From: CAVQAH01 sp963784195
GTDB lineage: Bacteria; Acidobacteriota; Vicinamibacteria; Vicinamibacterales; 2-12-FULL-66-21
Assembly (NCBI GenBank): GCA_963784195.1
Contig: CAWARA010000002.1
Location: 1-64,000 of the forward strand
DNA length: 64,000 nucleotides
Direction: 5' to 3'
Made by a program: the position numbers and the translations under genes. Of the stretch, positions 45,778 through 54,379 are shown piece after piece; the stretch's first letter is position 1, and the number at the start of each line of letters is the position of its first letter. Below the pieces are notes generated by a model that saw only the letters and a list, made by a program, of their open reading frames with translations, was not told the origin of the DNA and ran no database searches.

Positions 45778-46555
45778 CACTCGCCTCGAGCAACCCCGCC
45801 AGTGTGCTCGGTTCGTAGCCGCTCTCGAGGAGCTCCTCGGTGAGCTGGAGGATCTTCGGCCAGAAACCCCGCTCCAGATCTCTGGGATGAATCGCCAGGA
45901 TAGGGACTCCACGATCCAGCGACTGACGCAGCCACCCGATCCCATGCCCGATGTGCCCAAGCCAGCCCCAGCGACCACAATCCCAGCTCCAGGTCGCCAG
46001 CGGAACCTTTCGACCGGCGCGTGACTCGAGGGAGAAAAAACCCAGAACGTATTCCAGTCGGAGAGCGTTCCCGTCCCCCAGGCGTCCGCCTTCGCGAAGC
46101 TTCGGCGAGACATCGCCAAAGCCTTTGGCGTAGGCGTGCACGTGTCCAGGCTGCCAGCCGGGTGCGAGGAAGCCCCGCGCCGGCGCGCCGAAGGCCTCAG
46201 TGAAGACACGCTGTCCGCGCTCGATGGTGCGTCGAGTCTCTTCGGGATCCAGACCGTTCATCTCGTCGGAGCTCCCGGTGAGCACCGAGATCGGCCCCCG
46301 GCCTCGCTGGCGTTGATGGAAGTAGCCGTGAAGGAGAAGCTCCTCGGCGCCCTCCCGGACCAGCCGGCAGTAGTCGGGATGCGCCGCGAGTGGCCACTCG
46401 CCGTGCCAGTTGGGAACCACGCCGAAGGAGAGACGACGCCCGAGAAAGGGTGCGAGGTCCCGGATCATCACGCGAGTCTCACGCGCGTAGGCCGGAGTGG
46501 CGTCGTGGATACAGAAATGGAAGCGCCGTTGCCCTTCGAGAGGAGGTTCGGTCAT
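45758..46555 (-). CDS. polysaccharide deacetylase, DUF2334-like
   Basis: 265 aa from the ATG at 46555. NodB-type segments: FHFCIHDATPAYARETRVMI (HD metal pair), LLLHGYFHQRQRGRGP with the HGYxH motif, GFLAPGWQPGHVHAY, and a late LAIHPRDLERGFWPK carrying the catalytic histidine. Zinc-dependent removal of acetyl from a carbohydrate is the expected reaction. Odd: residues about 140-157 (AYAKGFGDVSPKLREGG) are a 52-bp palindromic element inserted in frame, near-identical to one in the M1 peptidase gene. ATGA overlap with uppS upstream and a 20-base overlap with the methyltransferase downstream. Confidence 0.9.
   Translation of the reverse strand: MTEPPLEGQRRFHFCIHDATPAYARETRVMIRDLAPFLGRRLSFGVVPNWHGEWPLAAHPDYCRLVREGAEELLLHGYFHQRQRGRGPISVLTGSSDEMNGLDPEETRRTIERGQRVFTEAFGAPARGFLAPGWQPGHVHAYAKGFGDVSPKLREGGRLGDGNALRLEYVLGFFSLESRAGRKVPLATWSWDCGRWGWLGHIGHGIGWLRQSLDRGVPILAIHPRDLERGFWPKILQLTEELLESGYEPSTLAGLLEASDVEVAT
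46085..46136 (-). repeat. In-frame palindromic repeat, family B (copy 2)
   Basis: 47 of 52 positions match 13352-13403. Read in frame as AYAKGFGDVSPKLREGG inside the deacetylase. Its two halves (CGCCTTCGCGAAGCTTCGGCG and CGCCAAAGCCTTTGGCGTAGG) are imperfect inverse complements. Confidence 0.85.
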
Positions 46556-47310
46556 CCTGCGGTCTTCCGGACGCCTCCGTATCGCCGATCGCGAGCGGCA
46601 AAAGCCTGAACGGCGGAAGCGAGATCAGCCTCGGTGAAGTCCGGCCACAGGACGTCGGTGAAGTAGAGCTCGGCGTAGGCCGACTCCCAAAGCAGGAAGT
46701 CACTCAATCGCTGTTCTCCGCCGGTGCGGATGAGCAAATCGACGTCACGCGTCCCGCTCGGTGCGTGGATGGCCTCATACAGGGATCGCTCGAACGCCTC
46801 GCGGGTCGGGGGCATCCCCTTGGCGAGACGGCCGGCCGCCGCCAGCAGCCCATCGCGCGCCGAGTAGTCGAACGCAATCCGGATGTGGAGAGCGGTTCCT
46901 TCGCTCGTACGCTCCTCGACATGCGCGATGCTGCGTCTGAGGGAACCGGAGATCCGGTCCCGACGCCCGATGACGCTCAAGCGCACACCACGGTCCGTCA
47001 GGTGGTCGCACTGGGAGTCCAGGTACTCCTTGAACAGACGCATCAGGTTATCGACTTCGCCCTGCGGACGGCGCCAATTGTCCGAGGAAAACGCGTAGAG
47101 CGTCAGCGTGGTGATCCCCAACGACGGCGCGGACTCCACCGTTCGCCGGACCGCCGAAGCTCCGGCGACATGGCCCGCTTCCCTGGGCTGACCGCGCAGG
47201 AGAGCCCAGCGGCCGTTCCCGTCCATATTGATCGCGACATGGAACAGGTCTCTGCCCCCGCGTGTCGGTGGTTCGGGGTCCCGCCATCGCGAATCCCAGC
47301 TGCTACCCAC
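46552..47310 (-). CDS. uppS: undecaprenyl (polyprenyl) diphosphate synthase
   Basis: About 252 aa from a GTG at 47310 (a GTG at 47319 is the alternative). cis-prenyltransferase motifs: HVAINMDGNGRWALLRGQP with catalytic aspartate, HVAGASAVRRTVESAPSLGI, LTLYAFSSDNWRRP, RIAFDYSARDGLLAA, and the C-terminal RTGGEQRLSDFLLWESAYAE, LYFTDVLWPDF. It makes the long-chain isoprenoid carrier for peptidoglycan or other envelope glycans. Heads the glycan operon and is preceded by the promoter at 47318-47346, whose predicted start falls at about the GTG, so the mRNA may be leaderless. Overlaps the deacetylase start by ATGA. Confidence 0.93.
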   Translation of the reverse strand: MGSSWDSRWRDPEPPTRGGRDLFHVAINMDGNGRWALLRGQPREAGHVAGASAVRRTVESAPSLGITTLTLYAFSSDNWRRPQGEVDNLMRLFKEYLDSQCDHLTDRGVRLSVIGRRDRISGSLRRSIAHVEERTSEGTALHIRIAFDYSARDGLLAAAGRLAKGMPPTREAFERSLYEAIHAPSGTRDVDLLIRTGGEQRLSDFLLWESAYAELYFTDVLWPDFTEADLASAVQAFAARDRRYGGVRKTAG

Positions 47311-47317
47311 TCGACAC

Positions 47318-47346
47318 ACTTTACATTACAAAGTTATTTAGGTCAA
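47318..47346 (-). promoter_or_regulatory. sigma-70-like promoter with embedded palindrome (copy 2)
   Basis: Minus strand: TTGACC (47346-47341), 17-base spacer, TAAAGT (47323-47318). The palindrome ACTTTGTAATGTAAAGT (47334-47318) spans the -10. It shares 23 of 29 positions and all spacings with 19454-19482. It should drive uppS and the rest of the glycan operon. Confidence 0.78.
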
Positions 47347-47408
47347 TGACTGAGGGACGTGTTCTGGTGACCGGCTTCCGGCAAGAGGCACGGCGTTCTA
47401 CTCGAGAA

Positions 47409-47804
47409 TCATCGACGATTCTCTACCTTGAACCTTTCCGTACCCACGGGCTTGCCGTCGAGAAAAACCTCCGCCGCGTATTCCCCCGGCGGAAAGCCGT
47501 CGCCGCTCTTGAGGTGGAATTCGGTCACCGCGATGTTCCGCGACGATACGGGTCTTTTGGGCTCGTCCACCAGGTGCCCCGCATACGTCCAGCGCACGCT
47601 CATCGTGCCGGAACCGGCGCCACTGGTGGCCACGGACAGATATATTGTCTCGTCCGGCTTGAACGTCGTCGTGTGGGCGGCAATGGTGTTGTCGGCATTC
47701 AACGATCGCCCAAGCTGAATCGAGGTGACGCGAAGGCCCGATCCGCAGGCGAGCGAGCTGGCGAACATCAGGATTACGAAGAGCTGCAGCTTCTTGTTCG
47801 GCAT
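47409..47804 (-). CDS. small lipoprotein of unknown function
   Basis: 131 aa. Signal peptide ending in a lipobox (LFVILMFASSLACGSG; LAC-G), so the mature protein begins with a lipid-modified cysteine. The mature part is beta-rich (TIYLSVATSGAGSGTMSVRW, IAVTEFHLKSGDGFPPGEYA, EVFLDGKPVGTERFKVENRR) like an immunoglobulin-type fold. I do not recognise a family. It lies 90 bases upstream (same strand) of the uppS promoter and is probably a separate transcript. It is followed after 38 bases upstream by the O-methyltransferase end. Confidence 0.78.
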   Translation of the reverse strand: MPNKKLQLFVILMFASSLACGSGLRVTSIQLGRSLNADNTIAAHTTTFKPDETIYLSVATSGAGSGTMSVRWTYAGHLVDEPKRPVSSRNIAVTEFHLKSGDGFPPGEYAAEVFLDGKPVGTERFKVENRR

Positions 47805-47842
47805 GAGGAACGGTCATTGTACGCGCTCGGGTGTCTGCGGCT

Positions 47843-48539
47843 CTATCTTGTGACGAGCACGAGCGCCAGGCCGTCGTAGCCCTTCTCGCCGACGGTCTGC
47901 AGCACCGTCGCGGACACTCGCGGCTCGGACGCAACCATCGCCAGAACGCGGCGCATCGCGACGACCGCCGGATCCTGGCTATCGGCGTCCGCGATGCGCA
48001 CCGTTGCGTACGACGTTGTCGATCAGGATGAGCGTGCCGATCCGGGCGAGCCGAAGCGCCCATTTGAAGTAGTCCGGTGTGTTTGGCTTGTCGGCGTCGA
48101 TGAAGACGAGATCGAACGGCCCGAGCCCTTCGCGCTCGATGGACGGCAGCATGTCGAGGGCGCGTCCGATCCTCAGGTCGACGCTCGCCGCGACGTTCGC
48201 GCGCGCAATATTCTCCCGGGCAACCGCCGCGTGCTTCTCGTCCGCTTCAATCGTGATCAGCCGTCCACCCGGCTGGAGGCCACGCGCCAGCCAGATCGTG
48301 CTGTAGCCCCCGAGCGTTCCGATCTCGAGGATCGCGCGCGCGCCGATCGACCGCGCCAGCAGGTTCAGCACCTTGCCCTGCGCGGGCGTGACACTGATCG
48401 ACGGAAGGCCCGCCGCATCGCTCGCGGCCAGCGCGCCGCGCAGCCCATCGTCCTGCCCGACAAGAAGCTCGTCGACATACTCGTCGACAGCCGTCCACCG
48501 CGCGTCCGCGCGATCCATCGCGCTGCGTGAATCTGCCAT
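47843..48539 (-). CDS. O-methyltransferase, COMT-like (one frameshift)
   Basis: About 232 aa after ignoring one extra base near 47997. Motifs: LLARSIGARAILEIGTLGGY, STIWLARGLQPGGRLITIEA, FDLVFIDADKPNTPDYFKWA, GTLILIDNVVRNGA, then ADADSQDPAVVAMRRVLAMV in the second frame and the usual ending LQTVGEKGYDGLALVLVT. Cation-dependent small-molecule O-methylation is the family role; substrate unknown. The uncorrected frame would stop at 47979. Just upstream, 37 bp including the start codon region is duplicated (48504-48541 and 48568-48604). Confidence 0.9.
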
Positions 48540-48604
48540 GTGACGATGCTAAACCAACCTGTCAGCTGTCCGCGCATCCGTCGCGCTGCGTGAATCTGCC
48601 ATGT
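48504..48604. repeat. partial duplication of the O-methyltransferase 5' end
   Basis: GTCCGCGC(G)ATCC(A/G)TCG followed by CGCTGCGTGAATCTGCCATG occurs at 48504-48541 and 48568-48604, about 36 of 38 positions, 64 bases apart. The copy includes the start codon and first codons of the methyltransferase. Confidence 0.8.
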
Positions 48605-48694
48605 CTGGAATAGAGTAGTGCGGAAGGTTGCAGAATTTCCAGGCTTATCGCTGAATTGAAGAACGCGAGACTTCGTTTTCGAGCTTGGAGTCAT

Positions 48695-49465
48695 ATGCCC
48701 ATGGGTGCTGATGGAGTCTGGGCTGCCCTGGCGTTGGGCGCAGTGTCCTCCGCCGGGCTGCTGATAGGCGCGATCGTCGGATCATTCTCCCGAATGCCGC
48801 ACCACGGGATCGCGATGGCCATGTCGGTAGGTGCGGGACTGCTGCTCGCCGGTGTGTCCCTTAAGGTGGCCGCGGATGCGATCCGGATCGCCGGGCCGGT
48901 GGCAGCGGCGCTGTCACTGCTGCTTGGGGCAGCCGTGTTCAGCGCGAGCAACGCGCTTCTCGCGCGGTTCGGTGCCGCTCACCGCAAGCGATGCGGCGAT
49001 TGTATTCAGCAGCCGGCCGAGTCGCAGCAGCCTGGCAGCGGAGTAGCCATCGCGCTCGGCAACGCGCTCGACGCGGTCCCGGAGGCGATGGTGTTGGGAA
49101 TCGCGCTGCGGGATCCGGTCGTCCCCCTCGCGCTGGTGGTCGCGTTCTCAGTAAGCAACCTTCCCGTGGCTTTATCGAGCACAGCGGGGATGCGGATGGC
49201 CGGCCGCAATTACACCTACATCTTTCTGCTCTGGAGTGCGATCGCCATCGGGGCTGCGGTAGCCATCGCGGCAGGCTATGTCGGGTTCGGTTCGCTCGGT
49301 GAGGCGTGGCCACCGCGGCTGCAGGCATTTGGAGCCGGAGCACTGCTCGCGATGGCTGCGGAAACGATGATTCCCGAAGCCTTCCACAACAGTCCGCGTT
49401 TCTCAGGCTTGCTCGTCGCTTTCGGTTTCGGCCTGCTGCTGCTTGTAGACGCTACGACGCGTTAG
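48695..49465 (+). CDS. ZIP-family metal transporter
   Basis: 256 aa from an ATG at 48695 (an ATG at 48701 is also possible; an upstream TTG is unlikely). Eight hydrophobic segments: ALALGAVSSAGLLIGAIVGS, HGIAMAMSVGAGLLLAGVSL, AALSLLLGAAVFSASNALLA, then helix IV IALGNALDAVPEAMVLGIAL containing the NxxDxxPE metal site, and helix V FSVSNLPVALSST. A histidine- and cysteine-bearing loop (HRKRCGDC) lies between. Transports divalent metals (zinc, iron or manganese). It diverges from the O-methyltransferase. Confidence 0.92.
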   Translation: MPMGADGVWAALALGAVSSAGLLIGAIVGSFSRMPHHGIAMAMSVGAGLLLAGVSLKVAADAIRIAGPVAAALSLLLGAAVFSASNALLARFGAAHRKRCGDCIQQPAESQQPGSGVAIALGNALDAVPEAMVLGIALRDPVVPLALVVAFSVSNLPVALSSTAGMRMAGRNYTYIFLLWSAIAIGAAVAIAAGYVGFGSLGEAWPPRLQAFGAGALLAMAAETMIPEAFHNSPRFSGLLVAFGFGLLLLVDATTR

Positions 49466-49592
49466 AAGCTGTATCGGCTGATGCGTGTTGGTCAGTGCCT
49501 GCTCGGTTCCAACACCATGGTCCTATAGATTTCGTGCGACGTTCTGCTGTGTGATCAGGTCGAACGCGGCTCGAATGAGAGGAGCGAAGAAC

Positions 49593-50084
49593 ATGATCAC
49601 GCTGAGGCATGCAGCCGAGAACGTCGCGCCGGTGCTGTCCGTCGCCGCCATGATGCTTTACGGGACCACCGCCCTCGCACAGAGTGCCACGCAAACGTGT
49701 CGACCTGCCCAGGTCATCCCGCTCACCGGGACAGAGCCCGCCGCAAAGATCGTCATCGATGCCCCGCTCGCCGAGCCACTCGCCCGTGGAGTGGTGGTGA
49801 TCCCGTACTGTGCGGAGAACATGCGCCTTGCTCCGGTGTTCGGCTCGGGTGCTCTGGCCGTCTCGCCGCGCGTGGGGCACGTTCACGTGACCGTCGACGA
49901 GGCGCCGTGGCACTGGGCGGACGCGAGTGGTAACCCGATCATCCTGCGGGGCCTGCCGCCCGGTCCGCACAAAGTGCTGATTGAACTGGTTGATGCGAAC
50001 CACCAGCCGGTCGACAAGGGCACCGTGACATTTGATGTTCCAAAGAAAGCCGCGGCAGGCGATCCTTCGGAGCGGAGGCGTTGA
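49593..50084 (+). CDS. secreted DUF6130-like protein
   Basis: 163 aa from the ATG at 49593, preceded by GAGGAG. Signal peptide (APVLSVAAMMLYGTTALAQ). Mature beta sandwich: KIVIDAPLAEPLARGVVVIP, VSPRVGHVHVTVDEAPWHWA, ILRGLPPGPHKVLIELVDAN and VTFDVPKKAAAG. GHVHVTV and PGPHKVLIEL with their histidines suggest a possible metal-binding surface. Function unknown. Same strand as the ZIP transporter, 127 bases downstream of it. Confidence 0.8.
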   Translation: MITLRHAAENVAPVLSVAAMMLYGTTALAQSATQTCRPAQVIPLTGTEPAAKIVIDAPLAEPLARGVVVIPYCAENMRLAPVFGSGALAVSPRVGHVHVTVDEAPWHWADASGNPIILRGLPPGPHKVLIELVDANHQPVDKGTVTFDVPKKAAAGDPSERRR

Positions 50085-50210
50085 TCCAAAAACGTGGCCG
50101 CCGAGGGTAAGCCCAGCGCCGCCGGAGCGGTATAGCGTTCGCTGCTCACGAACCGCATCGCCGCGACCATGCCCATGAAGGTGGCTCGGTGGAAGGAACG
50201 TGACGACACA

Positions 50211-51279
50211 TCACCCGAACGTGAACACGAACGTGTTCACGCCAGCATCGAGGAACTCGATCGCGAACTGTCGATCGAGGATCGGTCTCGACTGTCGGAT
50301 TAGCTGATACAACCGTTGTTCGACGACGGTGCCGTTGCCGCCCTCGTCCACGTCGAGGCCGTGAGCAGCGCCAGGCGGCTGGGCGTCGATCGACACGCGG
50401 AAGCGTACGGACGTTCCTGGTCCCGGCGGCCCCATGACGAGGTGGAGGTCGCGGGCGTGAAAGCGGTACACGATCCGACCATTTGCACTGCTAAGAACGG
50501 TTGCCTGTCTCCCAATCGTCCACTCGCCTGCCAATGCCCATTGGTTGAGCGCCAGGCGCGCCGGGGCAGCATAGACGCGGCGCCGATCAGCAAGGGCACC
50601 GCCAGGCGATACAAAATTCTGCGTCCGCTCGTGCCCGACGTAATTTTCCGGTGACTTCAAGTTGTCCCAATCAGCCGCCACTTCGACGCCCACCGCATCG
50701 ACGGATACGACGCCACCGGGAACGCTGCCAACGGCGGCTTCTCCCAGCAACCGTTGAATGATCTGCTCCGATCGTTCGTACTCGCCTTCGCCGAAGTGAT
50801 GCTCACGAACGCGCCCCCGTGCATCGATGAAATAGAGGGCAGGCCAGTATTGGTTCTTGAAGGCGCGCCAGATTGAGTAGTCGTTGTCGATCACGACCGG
50901 ATATTCGATCCGCAGCTGCTGTATGGCAGCGGCGAACGTTGTCGACGTTCTGTTCGAAGGCGAACTCGGGTGTGTGCACGCCGATCATGACCAGCCCTTG
51001 CTTGTACTTCTGCGCCCATGCGCGAATGTACGGGAGCGTGCGGAGCCAGTTGATGCACGTATAGGTGCAAAAATCGACAACGACCACTTTTCCGGCGAGG
51101 CTCGTCGGCGTCAGGCGGGGCGAATTGAGCCACTCGGCGGCGCCGCCGAGCGCCGCCAACTCACGTGGTGCGCGTTGATTCGCTTCCACCATGCCGAAGA
51201 TGCCGAGGCGCTCGCCGGCGAGCGTCATTGCAGCCGTGACGAGGAATCGTCGGCGGTCGCGGTCGATTGCCTCAGCCAC
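50211..51279 (-). CDS. thioredoxin-like protein, DipZ C-terminal type (one frameshift)
   Basis: About 355 aa from a GTG at 51279, after ignoring one extra base near 50934. A Tat-type leader (DRDRRRFLVTAAMTLAG with twin arginines) implies export. Thioredoxin core: KVVVVDFCTYTCINWLRTLP with the CTYTC active site, VMIGVHTPEFAFEQNVDNVR, then (other frame) AAIQQLRIEYPVVIDND and YWPALYFIDARGRVREHHFG. The C-terminal ~150 residues form a carbohydrate-binding-like beta domain (RIVYRFHARDLHLVMGPPG, NTFVFTFG). This is the organisation of the soluble half of DipZ/CcdA-TlpA proteins. Probable extracytoplasmic thiol-disulfide exchange. Next to, and on the same strand as, the epoxide hydrolase. Confidence 0.9.
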
Positions 51280-51296
51280 GCGCCCAGTGCTCCACA

Positions 51297-52556
51297 CTAT
51301 TTGCGCAGCGATCTGAAGCCCACGCGAATCTCTTCTGAAAGAAGTTGGGGCTGCTCCCATGCCGCGAAGTGACCACCTTTGTCGAGCTCGTTGTAATGGA
51401 TCAGTTTGGGAAACGCCCGCTCCGCCCAGCTCCGCGGGGCTGGATAGAGTTCGTCAGGGAAGACGCTCACGGCAACCGGGATGGAGACGCCTTTGACATT
51501 GAAATACCCGAGTTTGCCAAAAGTCTCCCAATAGAGACGGGCGCCAGAAAGCGCCGTGTTCGTCAACCAGGTGATCGTGATGTTGTCGAGGATGTCGTCG
51601 CGCGTGAGGCCCTCAGACTGTCCGTCAAAGACGCGTGCGATGAGCTCATAACTGCGCGCGTCGTGATCAAGGAAATAAGCCGCAAGGCCGACGGGTGAGT
51701 CGGCGATTCCGTATAGTGTTTGCGGCCGCAGACCCATCTGGAACCCGTAGGCGATTCCCTTTTGATAAACGAACTGCAGACGGTCGTAAGCGAGTTTCTC
51801 ATCGGCTGAGAGACCCGATGGCGCCGGCGCCCCGGAAAAAGCCGCCTGGTCAATGTCGACTGGAAAGATGCCAGGCATGTTGGTGTGAATGCCGAGCAAC
51901 TCCGGAGGCGCAAGCAGACCCATTTGTTCGGTGATGACCGCGCCCCAATCGCCGCCTTGCGCCACGAATTTCGTGTACCCGAGGCGCTTCATCAGCACGA
52001 CCCAGGCACGCGCGATGTGGGGACAATCCCACCCGGTGGTGGTCGGTTTTCCTGAGTATCCGTAGCCCGGTATTGACGGGATCACCAGGTGGAAAGCATC
52101 TGATGCATTTCCGCCGTGTGCGGTGGGATTGGTCAGCGGATCGATGATCTTCATCTGTTCGATGACCGAGCCGGGCCATCCGTGCGTGACGATGAGCGGC
52201 AGCGCGCCTTCATGTTTCGAACGAACGTGAATGAAGTGAATGTCCAGCCCATCGATCTCGGTGATGAACTGCGGCAGGGCAGTGAGCTTCGCCTCCACCT
52301 TCCGCCAATCGTAGTCAGTCCCCCAATAGCGCGCGAGTTTCTGAATCGTCGCGAGCTGCACGCCTTGCGACTGATCGGTGACCGTTTCCCGTTCGGGCCA
52401 CCTGGTTGCGTTGATGCGCCTGCGCAATTCAATGAGTTCCGCGTCCGGAACATTCACACGAAACGGACGAATGGCGGTCTTGTCAGCCGCCTGCTCGCTG
52501 CCTCGTTCTGCAGCACTGGTTGTGGACTTTTCGGTTTGGTCTGTCTGAAGGCTCAT
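51297..52556 (-). CDS. epoxide hydrolase
   Basis: 419 aa from the ATG at 52556. N-terminal EHN domain (FRVNVPDAELIELRRRINAT, WGTDYDWRKVEAKLTALPQF), then the alpha/beta-hydrolase core: HGWPGSVIEQMKIIDPLTN oxyanion motif, VIPSIPGYGYSGKP, nucleophile elbow KFVAQGGDWGAVITEQMG with the aspartate nucleophile, and the late histidine in YNELDKGGHFAAWEQPQL. This matches microsomal-type epoxide hydrolases common in soil bacteria. It hydrates epoxides to diols; substrate unknown. Convergent end is 17 bases from the thioredoxin-like gene. Confidence 0.94.
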   Translation of the reverse strand: MSLQTDQTEKSTTSAAERGSEQAADKTAIRPFRVNVPDAELIELRRRINATRWPERETVTDQSQGVQLATIQKLARYWGTDYDWRKVEAKLTALPQFITEIDGLDIHFIHVRSKHEGALPLIVTHGWPGSVIEQMKIIDPLTNPTAHGGNASDAFHLVIPSIPGYGYSGKPTTTGWDCPHIARAWVVLMKRLGYTKFVAQGGDWGAVITEQMGLLAPPELLGIHTNMPGIFPVDIDQAAFSGAPAPSGLSADEKLAYDRLQFVYQKGIAYGFQMGLRPQTLYGIADSPVGLAAYFLDHDARSYELIARVFDGQSEGLTRDDILDNITITWLTNTALSGARLYWETFGKLGYFNVKGVSIPVAVSVFPDELYPAPRSWAERAFPKLIHYNELDKGGHFAAWEQPQLLSEEIRVGFRSLRK

Positions 52557-52849
52557 GGCAATACCTTTCACGCCGTATGAAACCAGACGCGCGCGGTCGG
52601 GCCCATTGGACCATGGTCCTGTGAGCGCACGTCCTCTTTTGAGCGGGCTCCTATCGTAGGTTGACCTTCCCAAGCTGCACGTAGCACCAAAGGCTTATTG
52701 GTGCGCTGGCCGTCCGGCGCTAGGCTTACCGGATCGCCTCAGTCGTCGTCTGCCCGCTCCACGGCATCCCGTGGGTGGGCGCGCGATCGGATGCACGTGA
52801 CGCGGTTCCATCACGTTGGAAAAGTGAAGACATCGCGAGCGAGGTCACA

Positions 52850-53542
52850 ATGAGCAGCACACAGACGAGCAATGAACACGCCACCAAAGTCCCCACCAAA
52901 GCGACGGTCGATCTGAAGCTCGAGGTCGTCATCCTTCCGGTGTCCGATGTCGAACGCGCCAAGCGCTTCTACGGGAGCCTGGGGTGGCGGCTGGACGCCG
53001 ATTTCTCCGCCGGTGATGACTGGCGGGCGCTGCAGATGACACCGCCCGGCTCACCGTGCTCCATTATTTTCGGCAAGGGAGTCACGGCAGCTGTGCCGGG
53101 GTCAGTTCAGGGAACGTTCCTCATCGTCGACGACGTCGAGGCAGCACGCGCCGCGCTCATCGGATCCGGCGCCGACGTGAGCGAGGTGTTCCATTTCGAC
53201 GGCCCCCTCCATGTCGACGGAACGAAGGGACGCGTGCCAGGAAAGGACCCTGAGGGTCAGTCCTACCGCTCGTGGGCCTCTTTCAGCGATCCGGACGGCA
53301 ACAGCTGGATGCTCCAGGAGATCAAGACGCGGCTTCCCGGACGAGGGTTCGGCGTGGACGTCGCGACGCTGACAGAGCTGCTGCGCGAGACAGAGGAGCA
53401 TCATGGCAAGTACGAACCGACGGCTCCGAAGCACCACTGGTCGTCGTGGTACGCCGCCTACATCGTCGCGCGCGAGCAGGGGAGCACTCCCGAGGAGGCG
53501 GCCAAACGCGGTGCGCTCCAGATCGAAGGCGCCCGCGGATAA
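52850..53542 (+). CDS. VOC-superfamily protein
   Basis: 230 aa from the ATG at 52850 (GAGG upstream). Glyoxalase-like module: KLEVVILPVSDVERAKRFYG and SLGWRLDADFSAGDDWRALQ, then GTFLIVDDVEAARAALIGSG and SFSDPDGNSWMLQEIKTRLP. A second stretch after residue 170 (LRETEEHHGKYEPTAPKHHW) is helical, with two histidines per HH pair, and is not typical of simple VOC proteins; it may be an added interaction domain. Substrate unknown. It is divergent from the epoxide hydrolase. Confidence 0.88.
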   Translation: MSSTQTSNEHATKVPTKATVDLKLEVVILPVSDVERAKRFYGSLGWRLDADFSAGDDWRALQMTPPGSPCSIIFGKGVTAAVPGSVQGTFLIVDDVEAARAALIGSGADVSEVFHFDGPLHVDGTKGRVPGKDPEGQSYRSWASFSDPDGNSWMLQEIKTRLPGRGFGVDVATLTELLRETEEHHGKYEPTAPKHHWSSWYAAYIVAREQGSTPEEAAKRGALQIEGARG

Positions 53543-53722
53543 GGGCCGGCATCGATTTCCCGCGCAGCCTTTCCCGACCACGCTCACACTGCCGTTCGAC
53601 TTGCACGAGCGGGTGACGGTGGAGTGATTCGGCTGATGTAGTCTCAGGCTGCTGGGGCCAGAGTCACTCGATGTCTGGCGACCGGCGGTGTGATGTTCAT
53701 CGCCGAGGGATTGGTGTGTGCA

Positions 53723-54289
53723 ATGAGCTACGATCTGGTCGCATGGAAGGCGCCGCGCGTGACCGACGAGGAGGAGGCAGCGCGCCTGGTCGAACGGTAC
53801 TTCGCCAGCGATGACGCGACGCCGTTCAGCGTCAGCAGTGACGTCGAAGGGTTCTACGCGGACCTGATGAAGAAGTATCCGCTGCCAGACCCCGCCAATC
53901 CCTATCATGTCGCCAGCGACCAGACGCAATGGGCGATGGAGTGCGAGCCATCCGATCGCGTGGTGGTGTTGAGTCTGAGCTCGGGCACGCCAGGCGAGGT
54001 GGTGGACGAGATCGTCGCGCTGGCGCGCGCGCGCGATCTGGTTCTCTTCGACCCGCAAGGGCCCTCGATTTACTCTCCTGAATTGCCGCCGGAACCCGAA
54101 GACATCCCCGGCCAGGTGCGGCAGGCGCTGACCGCCGGTGCCGCCGGCGCCGGGATATTCGTCGCGGCCTTCTACATTCCCTGGCGGATCCTGAGCTGGC
54201 CCATCATGGCCGCTAGCGGATTCCTGATGGTGATGAGCATCTATACGCTGGTGGTGCTCTGGAAACCCGAATGGCAGCCGAAGGAGTGA
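53723..54289 (+). CDS. predicted membrane protein of unknown function
   Basis: 188 aa from the ATG at 53723. N-terminal two thirds hydrophilic (SYDLVAWKAPRVTDEEEAAR, FYADLMKKYPLPDPANPYHV, WAMECEPSDRVVVLSLSSG), C-terminal two hydrophobic helices (ALTAGAAGAGIFVAAFYIPW, MAASGFLMVMSIYTLVVLW). The opening SYDLVAWK is reminiscent of polymorphic-toxin immunity proteins, but no toxin gene is adjacent. I do not assign a family. Confidence 0.75.
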   Translation: MSYDLVAWKAPRVTDEEEAARLVERYFASDDATPFSVSSDVEGFYADLMKKYPLPDPANPYHVASDQTQWAMECEPSDRVVVLSLSSGTPGEVVDEIVALARARDLVLFDPQGPSIYSPELPPEPEDIPGQVRQALTAGAAGAGIFVAAFYIPWRILSWPIMAASGFLMVMSIYTLVVLWKPEWQPKE

Positions 54290-54379
54290 AACGACACACC
54301 ACGCGCTTGTTGACTGTCCGTCGACCCAGGCGTATCGTCCGCCGAGCCGGGGGTGTTGAAGCACATCGAGGAACACTAC

